NCBI GenBank assembly: GCA_022316685.1
Contig: JAKJHU010000536.1
Coordinates: 62,001-126,000 of the forward strand
Direction: 5' to 3'
From: Progne subis subis
Lineage: Eukaryota; Chordata; Aves; Passeriformes; Hirundinidae
DNA length: 64,000 bases
Under the pieces are notes generated by a model. It was not told where the DNA came from and ran no database searches. It was given only the letters and a program-made list of their open reading frames with translations. Positions 1 to 10,491 of this stretch are shown one piece after another. The translations under genes were made by a program, and so were the position numbers. Each line of letters starts with the position of its first letter. Positions within the stretch are counted from its first letter, which is position 1.

Positions 1-388
1 TGGCCGCGGCGGAGAGAGGCCGGTGCCGGTGGCGCCCCGAGCCCCGCCCCAAGCCGGGCCCCGTTGAGCGCGGCCATCGTGGCGGCTGCAGCGGCGTCGC
101 GGCGCCTCCGGGTGCCGCTGTTGGCCGGCGCCGAGCGGCGCTGGAGCCGCGGCCGCCGCAGCGTCCTGCCCCCGCAGGCTGCTCGCTCGCCCGGCGCCGG
201 CCACAGCGGCAGCGGCAGCGGCAGCGGCGGAGGGCGGCGCTGGGCGCGGAGCGGCGGCGTCCGAGGCGGCCCGAGCGGCCCGGCTGCGCGGCGGCGGCCC
301 GAGCGCTGTGCGGCGAGAGCGGCCGCGAGGGAGGCAGGGCAGCGGCGGGAGCGGTGCGGGAGCGCGGCGAGCGCTGCGGGGCCGGAGA
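1..388 (+). promoter_or_regulatory. B1 GC-rich promoter-proximal region and 5' UTR
   Basis: This very GC-rich, CpG-dense block precedes the B1 start codon and is nearly identical to the blocks before B2, B3, B4 and B5. It contains a GC box (CCCCGCCCC, an SP1-type site) and a short CAGCGG repeat. The window starts almost exactly where this block starts, so the distal promoter of B1 is not visible. Arg/Ala-rich open frames through it are composition artefacts. Confidence 0.65.
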
Positions 389-2870
389 ATGGCGCTGAGG
401 CGGGCGGCAGAGGCGCGGGCCGGGCGGCGGGCGAGCGCTGCGGCCGCGCTGCTGCTGTGCCTGTGGTGCCGGGCGGCGGCCGAGCGGCTCCGCTACGCCA
501 TCCCCGAGGAGCTGGCCACAGGCTCGCTCGTGGGGCCGCTGGCGCGGGACCTGGGGCTCAGCGCGGACGAGCTGCCGGCGCGCAAGCTGCAGGTTGGCGT
601 CTGCCGGCAAGAAGCAGCTGAAATATTTCACGGGTGAATGAGGACAACGGGAACCTGTACGTGAACGAGAGGCCTGGACCGGGAGGAGATGTGCGGCAAC
701 TCGGCGACCTGCTCCGTCAGCTTCGAGGCGCTGGTGCACAACCCGCTGAATACTTTCCGCGTCGAGGTGGCGATCGAGGACGTGAATGACAACACACCGC
801 GGTTTTTGCGAAACAATTTTCCTCTGGAGATCAACGAGTTGACATCTCCCGGCGCCCGGTTTTACTTGGGCATGGCAGAGGATCCGGACGTGGGCAGTAA
901 TTCGCTACAGGGCTATGAGCTGGAGGCCAACGAGTACTTTGGAGTGGAGGTGAAGGAGAGCCAAGATGGCAGCAAATCCGCGGAGCTGGTGCTGCGCCAC
1001 TCACTGGACCGCGAGACCGAGCCAAACCTGCGGCTGACGCTGACTGCAATGGACGGAGGAGACCCGCCCCGGACTGGCACCGCCCAGCTCTGGATCAACG
1101 TCACCGACGCCAATGACAACCCACCCGTGTTCGCGCAGGACCGGTACCGCGTCAGCCTGCGAGGAGGACGCTCCTCCGGGATCGACGGTGCTGAACGTGT
1201 CAGCCTCTGATGCTGATGACGGCACCAACGCCCGCATCACCTATGGCTTCGGGGAAATGCCTGCCAAGATACTGCAGAAGTTTGCGGTGGATGCCGAGAG
1301 AGGGACGATCACGCTGCAGGAGGCGCTGGACTTCGAGGATACGCGCACATTCAGCCTGGCTGTGGAGGCGACTGACGGCGGCGGTTTGGTGGCGCACTGT
1401 AAGGTGGAGGTGGAGGTGCTGGACGTGAATGACAACCCACCAGAGATCACCATTCTGTCATTGTCAAGCCCAGTGCCCGAGGACGCGCCGGTCGGGACCG
1501 TGGTGGCCGTGCTGAACGTAAACGGACCCCGGATTTCCGGCGAGAACGGTCAGGTGTCGTGCGAGCTGTCGGGCGAAGGCGCCGCTGTCGATCGTGGCGT
1601 CGTCGGGCGGCTCGTACAAGGTGGTGACGGCGAGCGCGCTGGACCGCGAGCAGGCGGCCGAGCACCGCGTGACGGTGGTGGCCCGGGACCGGGGCAGGCC
1701 GGCGCCTGCGGAGCAGCGCGGAGCTGGTGCTGGAGGTGTCGGACGTGAACGACAACGCGCCGGTGTTCGAGGAGGCGGCGTACAGCGCGTACGTGGCGGA
1801 GAACAACGCGGCGGGCGCGCTGGTGCTGCGCGTGCAGGGCGCGGGACGCGGACGCGGGCGCCAACGGGCGCGTGAGCTACTGGCTGGCGGGCGGCAGCGC
1901 GGGCGCGGCGGGCGCGCGCCGCCGGTGTCGGTGGAGGCGCGGAGCGGCCGCGCTGTACGCGCAGCGCTCCTTCGACTACGAGCGCTGCCGCGAGTTCGCG
2001 GTGGCCGTGCGGGCGCAGGACGGCGGCGCGCCGGCGCGCAGCTCCACGGCCACGGTGCGCGTCTTCGTGCTGGACCGCAACGGACAACGCGCCGCGGGTG
2101 CCTCTGGCCGGCGCCGGCGGCGGCGGCGGGAGAGGCGGCGGGAGCGGCGGCGACTCCTTTCGAGGTGGTTTCCGCGCTCGGCCGAGGCCGGCTACCTGGT
2201 GGCCAAGGTGGTGGCGGTGGACGCGGACGCGGGGCGCAACGCGTGGCTGTCGTAACGAGATGGTGCAGGCGTCGGAGCCGGCGCTGTTCCGCGTGGGGCT
2301 GCACAGCGGCGAGGTGCGCACGGCGCGGGCCGTGTCCGAGCGGGACGCGGCCAAGCAGCGCGTGGTGGCCGTGGTGAAGGACCACGGGCGGCCGGCGCTG
2401 TCGGCCACGGCCACGCTGCACGTGGTGCTGGCCGAGAGCTTGCAGGAGGCGCTGCCGGAGCTGAGCGAGCGGCGGCGGGCGCCGAGGCGCCGGCGGCCGA
2501 GCTGCAGTTCTACCTGGTGCTGGCGCTGGCGCTGCTGTCGGCGCTCTTCCTGCTGAGCGTGGCGCTGGCCGTGCTGGCTCGCCTGCGCCGGGCCGGGCCC
2601 GCCCGCCGCGCTGCGCTGCCTGGGCGCGCAGCGCTTCTCGGTGGCCCGGCGCCGCCTTCCCGGCCGACTTCTGCGAGGGCACCTTGCCCTACTCCTACAA
2701 CCTGTGCGTGGCGGCGCCGGCCCGCGCCCTGCCCGAGGCCGCTTGGCCGCCGCCGCCCGTGCCCATCCTGTCGGCGGAGGAGCTGCTGCCCGCCGATTCC
2801 TGCCAGAAACCGAGCCCCAGCAGCGGCGCCGAGACCGGGGAGCCGCCCGCCGACCCCGATGCAACCGCAG
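389..2870 (+). CDS. B1: gamma-B-type protocadherin variable exon, frameshifted
   Basis: This is a single-exon protocadherin ectodomain unit, a homophilic cell-adhesion receptor of neurons. The start is the ATG followed by an Arg-rich N-terminus and a hydrophobic signal peptide ([11 protein letters not shown]), then mature [11 protein letters not shown]. Six cadherin repeats follow with DVNDN, DANDN, DVNDN, DVNDN and related calcium motifs, then a membrane span near 2515-2590 and the [10 protein letters not shown] tail typical of PCDHGB. The exon ends at CAG|GTCTGTAAAG (donor at 2871). About ten or more 1-base indels relative to B4 interrupt it, for example near 594, 633, 672, 1160, 1575, 1706, 1837 and 2088; most are an extra base in a G/C run. 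Its EC2-EC3 core (about 790-1500) is the most divergent of the five B units. Assembly errors are more likely than a true pseudogene, but this is not proven. Confidence 0.85.
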
Positions 2871-5700
2871 GTCTGTAAAGCCTCTCGCTTGCGCTGTTCG
2901 CATTGAGCATTTCTAAACCTTCATCCTCCTTTCCCTCTCTTTGCCTGAGATGTGTCTCTCTGCAATGCCCGCGGGCTCCCACTCTCCTTCGGTGGTTTCA
3001 GTTTCTGGTGCAGTTTAGGGACTTTGACTACCTCTGCCATTTATATTTGCGGCTGTGAATGCGGTGAATCCATTTTCTTGGAGATTTTCCCTTCGATTCC
3101 TGTTTCCTAAGATTGATCTAGTTGACGTCCTTTGTCAGCTGGGTGAATAACCCTGTTTCGGTATAGGACAGGCAAAGAAACACTTCCTGCGACATCCTGA
3201 ACACAAGTTGCATATGATTCCTATCCCTTTTCTCTTTATCCTGCCGTGTGTTGCAGGTGTGTTACTGTAGAAATGGTAACTTTGCGGAGGGTGACTCTTA
3301 TTTTCGAGGAATTATTTACCTGATGACAGAGCGTTAGCACCGCTGTTTCACAAATTAAAGTTGTAGATTGTTCTTCCCTATTGATTATTTCTAACATCGG
3401 CTGTGTGTCCTTCCGGATTTTGCAAAGGCTAGTGGAGAAATGGCAGCAGTAGTGGGATGGATAAATTGCATCCAGGCGCGGTTTGTCCCGATCTTTGTAA
3501 AGTTCTGTTCTTACCCTGTAGAATGTGACTGTCAATTCTTTTACAGAACACTGCTGTTTCATGGCAGACTTCTCTTAAAGGAAATCACATTTGGAGTAGG
3601 ATTTTTTCTTTTTTCACTGAAATGTACGTGTGTTCAACACAAAGTCTTGTTCCTTCACCTTCATGGTGATGTAGGAGAATGTTTGTCGTGTTTCGGGGTT
3701 CGGTTTCTGTAGAGCTGGGAGCCTAAGTGGGACAGGTTACTTATTCCAGGCATCGTTTCTCCCTGCAGGTATTTTTCTTCAGGTTTTAAGTTTATTTATT
3801 TTGTCGTTCTTTTGTACTTTTTTCCCCATCCTCAGTGGTCGTTTCTTGTATTGAAGGCAGCAGTGAAGGTGCAGAGTGGCATATCAAAAGAAAAAAAAAA
3901 AAACAGTAAAATTCACAGGTGTAGGCTCAGTGAGGAGATTCTTGGTGTTCTACTTGTGCTGAGTGAAATATTGGAAATGTTTTGAAACTCCTCTCTTGTT
4001 TCATCACACATTCAGGTTCTACTCAGAATATTTGTCTACAAATATTTTCAGATTTTTTAGGAGTTGCTTTACTCCTGAAAATGAAAAGCTTCCTGGTCGT
4101 TCTTTCCGGAAGCAATGTCCATGGACCAGGTTTATAGTTGGGCAAAACCCCGTCGGTTAATGCTCTTGAGGTGCTGGGCTTCCAAGGAGGTGTGGGGATC
4201 CGTGGAATAGGAATTTACAGCTTGTTCCTGTGCCGGTGTGCCTTCCCATCTTTTGAGGCATTGAGCAAATGCTTACACTACAGGACGGATTTCTTTTGTT
4301 CAGACATTATTTAGCTGCAGCTAAGCCGCAGAATTGGATCTCCAAAAGCAAAAACCCTCTGTTTGGCGGTTCAGAGCCTGGTTTGTATTTTGTATGTCCC
4401 TTGTCCCAAAGAGACATTCGCGTTTCGGTGGCTTTTGTTTTTATTTTGGAATGGATCGCCAAGTTCCTGGGCATGGCTGGTGCATGCTGTCCAAGAAAGA
4501 ACTGTGTGATGGGGTAATGTGTGTAATCACGAGCTGTAGTGTTCCAGGCTCCAATGAACAATCTGAAAGGGATGGCTGGAGGATGTAAAACAACACAGGT
4601 TGATCCCGAGCATCCGACGAAGTGCAGGTGCAAGCTTACAAAGTCCGTCAAGGGAGGTCAGTCCCTTGGACAATTCACTTGGAGCGGGGATCGTCATCAC
4701 CGCATCTGGTGTGGTGGGGATTGGTAGACGAACGTCACTGATGACATTGCAGTGAGCGTCGTCTTGGTTTATACAAAGGCAGAGACAAAATAAATCAAGC
4801 GAGATGATTTATTAAAGAAAATATGGGTCCTGATGTAGCATCGATACCCGACTGTGACGGACAAAAGCTCTCTAACAGTTTAATGTTTAGAAAGTGTGTG
4901 TTTATACACGGGCAGCGGGCAGCGTGCGGGATCGCTCCCAAATACTCACCGGAATTTACGGTGATCACAGAGTCCTTTTATTTACAAAAGCATGGAATAC
5001 ACAAAACACAAATGCATAATTCATGACCCTGGTACATCCCATTCCCCGCTTCGTATGGTAATTAGCTCCAAGGCAATTAAGCATGCGTAGTTTGTTCTTT
5101 GAAATGGGTCGGTGGTCCTTTCCATGGGGAGGGGTCCCCAAAATGAGGGAGTAAGGAAGTCTTCCTCGTTCTGACCTTCTTCCCTTTTCGATGCAAATGT
5201 GATCAATGAAGCCTTGTAGGACTCCTATGTCCTGTCTTCGTGACTGTTTCTGGGCAGAGGAGGCCTACACTTGTCTTATGTTCCTAAAAGGTATCGATCA
5301 GCTTCTGCATTCTTCATTATCAACACAGCTAACCAAACATAAAGCTGACAAGTAATCAGTTATTCTAATACGGAAGAGTGATCCCAAAACCCGTTGCTCT
5401 TAGTTAATTACTACCTTTGAATTTCAGCAAAGCCTACCTATCTACTTAGTAATTCCGCAAAGCTTATCTCTAACTATGATTTTAACCACTCTAAAGTCCT
5501 TAATTCTCTAAAGTTTCTGTCTGAAAGACAGCCGCAAAAGCTGTGCCATTCGTGTCAGAAATTGTTGTTTTGAACGAATTCCCGCAACACTCGTTGTAAT
5601 ATTCCCCCAGCCATCCTAAAAGAACTGTATCATAAACCAGCATTCCAAGGATATTTTCCGATGCGGTAAATCAAATCAAATCACAGGAGTTCTCTACTTG
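2871..5700 (+). other. B1-A1 spacer (B-to-A type), intron and intergenic
   Basis: No gene is visible. The segment begins with the B1 splice donor and aligns almost base for base with 17207-20059, 32848-35492 and 46959-49816. Short open frames inside (for example 3440-3712) are retained only because the DNA is so similar. The last kilobase is AT-rich and leads into the A1 promoter. Confidence 0.8.
3891..3903 (+). repeat. Poly-A tract, short allele
   Basis: A run of 13 A sits in the B1-A1 spacer. The orthologous site is 34 A in the B2-A2 spacer, about 8 A in the B3-A3 spacer and an interrupted A/G tract in the B4-A4 spacer. It may be the remnant of a retroposon tail or a simple microsatellite. 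Confidence 0.7.
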
Positions 5701-5720
5701 GCGTCTGATGGCGCTGCGGT
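5701..5720 (+). promoter_or_regulatory. CSE-like (CTCF-type) promoter element of A1
   Basis: The sequence GCGTCTGATGGCGCTGCGGT is conserved at the same place upstream of A1, A2, A3 and A4, about 430-450 bp before the ATG. It contains the CGCT core known from the conserved sequence element of clustered protocadherin promoters, and TGATGGCGC differs little from the CTCF core. The assignment is by motif resemblance and position only. Confidence 0.5.
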
Positions 5721-6150
5721 AAAAGATCAAAGACGAGATGTGCTGGAGACAAGCCAAGGCACATGTCCCCGCTGAACGGGAGCCCAGGACTCGGGGCCGG
5801 CGGTGTCACCCCCGAGAGCCTCCGGTGTGCGAGGCGGGCGGGCAGCGCCGGGCAAGCGCTCGGTGCCTGCAGTGCCGGAGGAGGCTGCGGGCGCCGCTGC
5901 TGACCGAGAGGAGCGAGAGGAGCTGGGAGCGCTCCCGGCAGCCCGCCCGCTGCGGATCGGCTCGGTCACTCGATCGCTGGATTCATCAGCCGGCAGCCGG
6001 GCGATCTGCGATCGTCCTCTCGGTGCGGATCTGTGCAGCGGAGAGGCGAAAGAGGCGGCGACAGTGGCCGGGAGCGGAGAGCCCGGTAGGAAAGCTCAGC
6101 AAGCGCGGGTACCTGAGCAGCGGGCGGCAGCGGGAGCTGCCGCGGCGGAG
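5721..6150 (+). promoter_or_regulatory. A1 5' UTR and proximal promoter
   Basis: A shared GC-rich A-family leader (from about 5760) is followed by a member-specific stretch at about 5965-6120. That specific stretch is practically identical to the one before A3 (35765-35930), not to the one before A4, although the A1 coding core matches A4. A GC-rich CCCGCCCGC box lies near 5941. Confidence 0.6.
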
Positions 6151-8607
6151 ATGTGCGCGGCGGGGAGGCGCTGGGGCCGGCGGCAGCGAGCTCTGCTCTG
6201 CGCCGTCCTGCTGGCGGCGTGGGAGGCGGCGTGCGGGCAGCTGCGCTACTCGGTGCCCGAGGAGATGCCCAAGGGCTCCTTCGTGGGCGACGTGGCCAAG
6301 GACCTGGGGCTGCAGCTGCCGGAGATCCGAGACCGCGGCGCCCGCATTGTCTCTGAAGGTAGGACGCAGTATTTCGCTCTGCACAGGAAGACGGGACATT
6401 TAGTGACGGCGGAGAGGATCGACAGAGAGCAGCTGTGCGAGAGTGTGCAGCAATGCGTGCTGCGCTGTGAGCTGATAATAGAGGGGGGAAATGAAGTTTT
6501 ATGAAGTAGAAGTCAGTATCATAGACATTAACGACAACGCCCCGAGCTTCAAGGAAGTTGAGCTGGAAGAGAGATAAGCGAGACTGCAGCCCCGGGGTCG
6601 CGGTTTCCCCTGCCAGACGCTCACGACCCGGACTCGGGCCGGAATTCCCTGCAGAGCTACGAGCTGAGCGGTGACGAGCACTTCTCGCTGGCCGTGCAGG
6701 CGGGCCCCGGCGGCGATCAGCGTCCCGAGCTGGTGCTGGCCAAGGCGCTGGACCGGGAGGAGGCGGCGTTTCACGAGCTGGTGCTGAGGGCGAGCGACGG
6801 CGGCGATCCGGCACGGACGGGCACGGCTCGGATCCGTGTGACGGTGGTGGACGTGAACGACAACGCGCCCGTGTTCAGCCAGGCGGAATACACGGTGCGT
6901 GTGCCCGAGGACGTGCCCGTGGGCTCTGTGCTCGTCACCGTCACGGCCACCGATGCGGATGAGGGGGCTGAATGGGCACGTGAAATATACGTTTAAAAAA
7001 ATAACAGAAAGAGCCTCTAACATATTTCTTCTGGACTCCGAGACTGGAGCGATCACTCTTTTGCGAAGCCTGGACTTCGAGGAAGGAGATACTTACGATC
7101 TGGAGGTGCAGGCACGGGACGGTGGAGACTTTTTCGACACTGCCAAAGTCACGATCACCGTGACAGACATAAACGATAATGCGCCAGTGATTTCAGTGAG
7201 GTCAGCGCTAAGTGAGATTTCTGAGGACGCCCCGTTGGGAACAGTGGTCGCCCTGCTACACGTGCAGGACCGGACTCGGGGGCGAATGGCGAGGTGCACT
7301 GTTCGATCGACGGGGGCGTCCCGTTCCGGCTGCAGAGCTCACACGGCAGCTACTACAGCGTGGTGACAGCGAGGGAGCTGGACCGAGAGCAGGGTGTCGG
7401 AGTACAACGTGACGGTGCGGGCGGCGGACGGCGGGGTCGCCGGCGCTGCAGAGCAGCGCGGTGCTGGCGCTGCGGGTGCTGGACGTGAACGACAACGCGC
7501 CGGTGTTCGCGGAGGAGCGCTACAGCGCGCGGCTGGCGGAGAACAACGCGGCGGGCGCGCTGGTGCTGAGGGTGCTGGCGACGGACGCGGACTGGGGGCA
7601 GAACGCGCGCGTGCGGTACCGGCTGTGCGAGGGGCGGGTGGCGGGGCGCGCCGCTGTCGTCGTACGTGTCGGTGCAGGCGGAGACGGGCGCGCTGTACGC
7701 GCTGCGCTCCCTGGACTACGAGCAGGTGCGCGAGCTGCAGCTGTGGGTGCTGGCGGAGGACGGCGGCGCGCCGGCGCTGAGCGGCAACGCGTCGGTGCGC
7801 TGCTGATCGCGGACGAGAACGACAACGCGCCGCGGGTGCTGTACCCGCCGCCGGGCGCGGGCTCGGGCGGCGCGTGGTCGGGCGTGGAGCTGGCGCCGCG
7901 CGGGTCGGAGCCCGGCGCGCTGGTGGCCAAGGTGGTGGCGGTGGACGCGGACGCGGGGCAGAACGCGTGGCTGTCGTACGAGCTGGCCAAAGGCCACGGA
8001 GCCGGGGGCTGTTTCCGCGTGGGGCTGCACAGCGGCGAGGTGCGCACCGGCGCGCTCGCCGCTGGCCCGCGACGCGGCGCGCCACAGCCTGGTGGTGGTG
8101 GTGAAGGACCACGGGCGGCCGGCGCTGTCGGCCACGGCCACGCTCAGCGTGCTGCTGGCCGACAGCGTGGCCGAGCTGCTGGCCGAGCTGGGCGGCGCGG
8201 CCGAGGCGGCGGCGCCGGGCGAGCCGGCCGGCGGCCTGACGCGCTGGCTCGTGCTGGCCGTGGCCGCCGTCTCCTGCCTCTTCCTCGCCTTCCTGCTGCT
8301 GCTGCTGGCGCTGCGCCTGCGGCGCTGGCGCCGCCGCCAGCTGCTGCCGCCCGCCGCCGCCGCCGCCTTGCGCGGCGTGCCCGTCTCGCACTTCGTGGGC
8401 CATCGACGGCGTGCGCGCCTTCCTGCGCTCCCTACGCGCACGACGTGTCGCTCACGGCCGACTCGCGCAAGAGCCACCTGCGCTTTGTCCCGCGCCAGCT
8501 GCTGCGACACCCTCCCGGCCCGGCCGCTGCCCGACGAGCCCGAGCCGCTGCTCGGGGACGAGGATTCTGCTGCCGGCGTTTGTCCCCCGGACCCCGCCTC
8601 AGTCCCG
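6151..8607 (+). CDS. A1: gamma-A-type protocadherin variable exon, frameshifted
   Basis: The start [11 protein letters not shown] leads into a signal peptide ([15 protein letters not shown]) and mature [10 protein letters not shown], the PCDHGA pattern. Six cadherin repeats with DINDN, DVNDN, DINDN, DVNDN and DENDN motifs are recognisable, then a Leu-rich membrane span near 8240-8320 and the [13 protein letters not shown] tail. The exon ends CCCG|GTGAGT (donor 8608), in phase 0 with a [11 protein letters not shown] end. About thirteen 1-base indels relative to A4 break the frame, including 6489, 6574, 6966, 7271, 7392, 7434, 7640, 7800, 8048, 8399 and 8488. Apart from indels, EC1-EC4 (about 6320-7370) is almost identical to A4, while both flanks match A3. 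The indel pattern suggests unpolished sequence. Confidence 0.85.
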
Positions 8608-10459
8608 GTGAGTTACACGTGCCGGAAGCTAAAATTTCGTTCAGCGCCGCTTTCGTTCGTCTCGCGACGGGGTGACGGACGTATAAGCCAGTTTTGGAGG
8701 AGATAGAAGTGGGGCTGCTGCCTGGTGCATGTTTTTTTCGGGTCTTTGATTTTTTTCTCTGCCGCCTGGTCTCTTCTCGTTTTGCCCCCTCACCCGTATA
8801 ATATAGTTTTTCCCTCGGTCTTAGTTCTTTCGAATGGATGTATTGCATTGTTAGCTAAGGGAATTTTGCATTATTAGCAGAATCTCATTTCTTCCCGACA
8901 GCACATATGTTTGAGTGGAATGAAATACTCTTGTATGGCGTGCTGCCCTCGTTTTTATTCCTCTCTGCAAGTATTAGTCAGCCTTTAGTTTTTCTCATGA
9001 TAAGCCACTAAGAATTGTCTTTGCATTCATCTTTGTCTGGTCTTTGTGCGCTTTCTGGAGGAACGTGTGTATCTGTGTGTGAAGGGCCACTGGAGGAAAC
9101 AGTAGAGAAACTTTGCTGATCCCATGTCTTTTAAATTATTTTTCCTAAGTACCGGATATGCCTTAGCTTGAAAATTTCTGTTATGGCAAGAGCTGTACTA
9201 GAGGAGAAGGGGACAGTTTCCGGTTACAGAAGACATGGTGAGGAGGGGGAGAATGCCCTTATGCAGATTTTCACCATCTTAGTCTCTCCGAGAGCACTGC
9301 TCCTTTTTGCCTTCCTCAAGTTTGAAACTTCTTCCCAGTTCTCTACTGAGCAAGCAGATGTATCCTGCACCTTCATCACAGAGATGTAGAGAGAGCTGTG
9401 TTAGGTCCATGGTGTGATGGTGTGTGCTGAAGAGAGCGGTCTAGGCCGGAAGGTGACTTCCATCTTTTCAACGAGGCTTGACTAGAAGATATTATTCCAG
9501 CTGAACTGGGAGCCCTGGGTGGTCTTTCCTGTGTATTTGCAGGTTGGTGTGATGTTTCTGATAGTTCCCGCTAAAGACTGAAATTATGTCTCTAGTCCAA
9601 GTGCCAAAATCTGGAAGAGTTGGTTCTGACCTCTCCTTTTCTGCATGCTTTGTTGTTAAGAGCTAGAGGTAAAATGACTCTAAAAGATGTCTTATTTTTG
9701 ACATCACGGTGCTCAGAATGTGACTGGCCAAGCAGTGGGTTCATCAGGCTGCTTTCTTGTCGCCTCTTTCCTGTGAATGGCAGTTATCGGGCGGCAGCAC
9801 ACAGTGAGTGTCAAGGCCTGAGAGTAACGAATCTTCCAAGCTGCACAACATGCTGAGGTGGGATATGTGTCTTTGAGCTGCTACTCTGATGACTGGGTTT
9901 TTATCAGATGTGCGTATTGCTTAATCACTTCAGGACATTTTAAATTTCTTTGAAGCGTCATGATGAGCAAAGATATATCTTTGCATGCATGCATGTTGTG
10001 ATTCTCATTCTCAGTACAGAGAAGTTGTGTGTGCCGCTTTCTCTCGTGGTGTCTCAACAAGATAGAACAACTGAAACCATTTGCTCTGGTGTGATTAGAA
10101 ATAATTGAAATATGGAAGGAACTGTCGAAGTCCAGTTTGTCTTAGTTGTTATCTGAGTCCCCCTGTAATGGTTGCATGCATTTCCCCCTTTTTTATTGTC
10201 CAGAGAAATTACACTGGGAAACAGAGGTTTTGGTCTTTGGTGTGAGCTCCAGTGTGAACGTTTCTTTTGACTGTTTACCAACTAGGTGCCCTGCTTGAGG
10301 ACCCTACTACCGAAATATTAAGGTATTGAAGCTTGCCGAGGGAGGCACCTCCCCTTCCTGGTAAATGTTCATAGCCAGATCACAGGGCATGTTACAGGCT
10401 GGTTTTCGTGGTGGTGGTGTTGTTTTCTTTAATTTGGTTTTATTTTTTGGTGATTTTTT

Positions 10460-10460
10460 G

Positions 10461-10487
<27 letters not shown>
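10460..10487 (+). repeat. (TTTTG)n microsatellite
   Basis: Repeated TTTTG/TGTTT units lie in a T-rich stretch of the A1-B2 spacer. The equivalent site at about 40236-40272 has a different arrangement. Confidence 0.75.

Positions 10488-10491
<4 letters not shown>

Noticed and set aside
1447..2682. Long antisense open frames rich in Arg, Pro and Ala (also 1464-2903, 15733-17019, 45042-46991, 60738-62186 and others)
   Set aside because: They lie opposite GC-rich cadherin exons, have no domain pattern and follow from GC-ending codons on the other strand.
389..8607. Calling B1 and A1 pseudogenes
   Set aside because: The breaks are single-base indels concentrated in GC-rich runs with otherwise conserved sequence and intact splice donors, so sequence error is at least as likely.
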